5,634 nucleotides of DNA from Rhodoferax sp. (GTDB lineage Bacteria > Pseudomonadota > Gammaproteobacteria > Burkholderiales > Burkholderiaceae_C). The notes beneath the pieces are model-generated. The model did not search any database. It saw only the letters and a list, made by a program, of their open reading frames with translations, and was not told the origin of the DNA. The position numbers were made by a program, and so were the translations under genes. Shown piece after piece: positions 5,390-5,634 of this stretch. Position 1 is the stretch's first letter. Every line of letters starts with the position of its first letter. The stretch is from the NCBI GenBank assembly GCA_020048255.1, contig JAIFMR010000082.1:1-5634 (forward strand). The letters are read 5' to 3'.

Positions 5390-5634
5390 ATGAACTTCCG
5401 TAATCGCACCAAGGAAGAACCCGAGATCAATTTGATCCCATTCATCGATGTGTTGCTGGTGGTTTTGATCTTTTTGATGCTCTCCACCACGTACAGCAAG
5501 TTCACCGAGATGCAACTCAAACTGCCTGTGGCCGATGTGGACGCGCAGCGCGACTATCCGAAAGAGGTCTTGGTTTCAGTGAGTTCCGACGGCAATTACA
5601 CCGTCAACAAGCTCCCCGTGCTGGGCCGCACCGT
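5390..5634 (+). CDS. exbD: ExbD/TolR-family protein (3' end outside window)
   Basis: ExbD is the small partner that sits in the ExbB pore and carries the proton-relay aspartate. The window holds the first 81 codons. The cytoplasmic N-terminus MNFRNRTKEEPEIN leads into LIPFIDVLLVVLIFLM, one membrane segment (about 15-32) containing the key aspartate D20, equivalent to D25 of E. coli ExbD. The periplasmic part starts with STTYSKFTEMQLKLPVAD and continues to the window end without a stop. The ATG lies 12 nt after the exbB stop, and GAGG overlapping that stop can act as the ribosome binding site, so the two genes should be translated from one message. A full-length family member has roughly 135-145 residues, so a bit under half is missing. 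Confidence 0.93.
   Translation, partial: MNFRNRTKEEPEINLIPFIDVLLVVLIFLMLSTTYSKFTEMQLKLPVADVDAQRDYPKEVLVSVSSDGNYTVNKLPVLGRT

Overview
The window looks like chromosomal DNA of a betaproteobacterium in the order Burkholderiales, most likely family Comamonadaceae (Rhodoferax/Polaromonas-like). This rests on the style of the proteins (Icd, SodB, XseA, a DUF192 protein with a signal peptide), on the gene neighbourhood xseA-sodB next to divergent exbB-exbD, and on two copies of a roughly 60-bp dispersed repeat of a kind I recall from Comamonadaceae. Base composition is moderately GC-rich by eye. Most of the window is ordinary core genome, and I see no phage, transposase, CRISPR array, tRNA or rRNA.

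Layout, left to right. At the left edge is the first few codons of an unidentified minus-strand gene, then the terminator of icd. Next is icd (minus), NADP-dependent isocitrate dehydrogenase, starting at 1401 rather than at the further upstream ATG. A divergent promoter region (1402-1610) separates it from a small plus-strand gene for a secreted Ala/Lys/Glu repeat protein, which ends at a perfect 30-nt palindromic terminator. A secreted DUF192 protein (plus) follows. It converges on sodB (minus), and the gap between them holds one copy of the dispersed repeat and a 15-bp-stem bidirectional terminator. sodB lies 46 nt downstream of xseA (minus), so the two may be co-transcribed. A 287-nt divergent intergenic region carrying two DnaA-box-like nonamers precedes exbB (plus, TTG start) and exbD (plus, cut by the window end).

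How the genes relate. Icd is a TCA-cycle enzyme, SodB detoxifies superoxide, and XseA is the large subunit of exonuclease VII. ExbB/ExbD form an inner-membrane proton-driven motor. In Burkholderiales this exbB-exbD pair usually leads into lpxK, a Trm112-family gene, kdsB and adk, so an envelope-linked role is as plausible as TonB energisation; those genes lie outside the window.

The most interesting observation is that the xseA coding sequence appears to contain an in-frame copy of the same dispersed repeat found between the DUF192 gene and sodB. It would encode an extra surface linker just before the conserved RGGG motif. This resembles in principle the in-frame palindromic elements known from Rickettsia. 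Second-rank observations are the secreted protein with a regular KAEx tetrapeptide repeat and the paired DnaA boxes in front of exbB. I do not see a clear new multi-gene system here.
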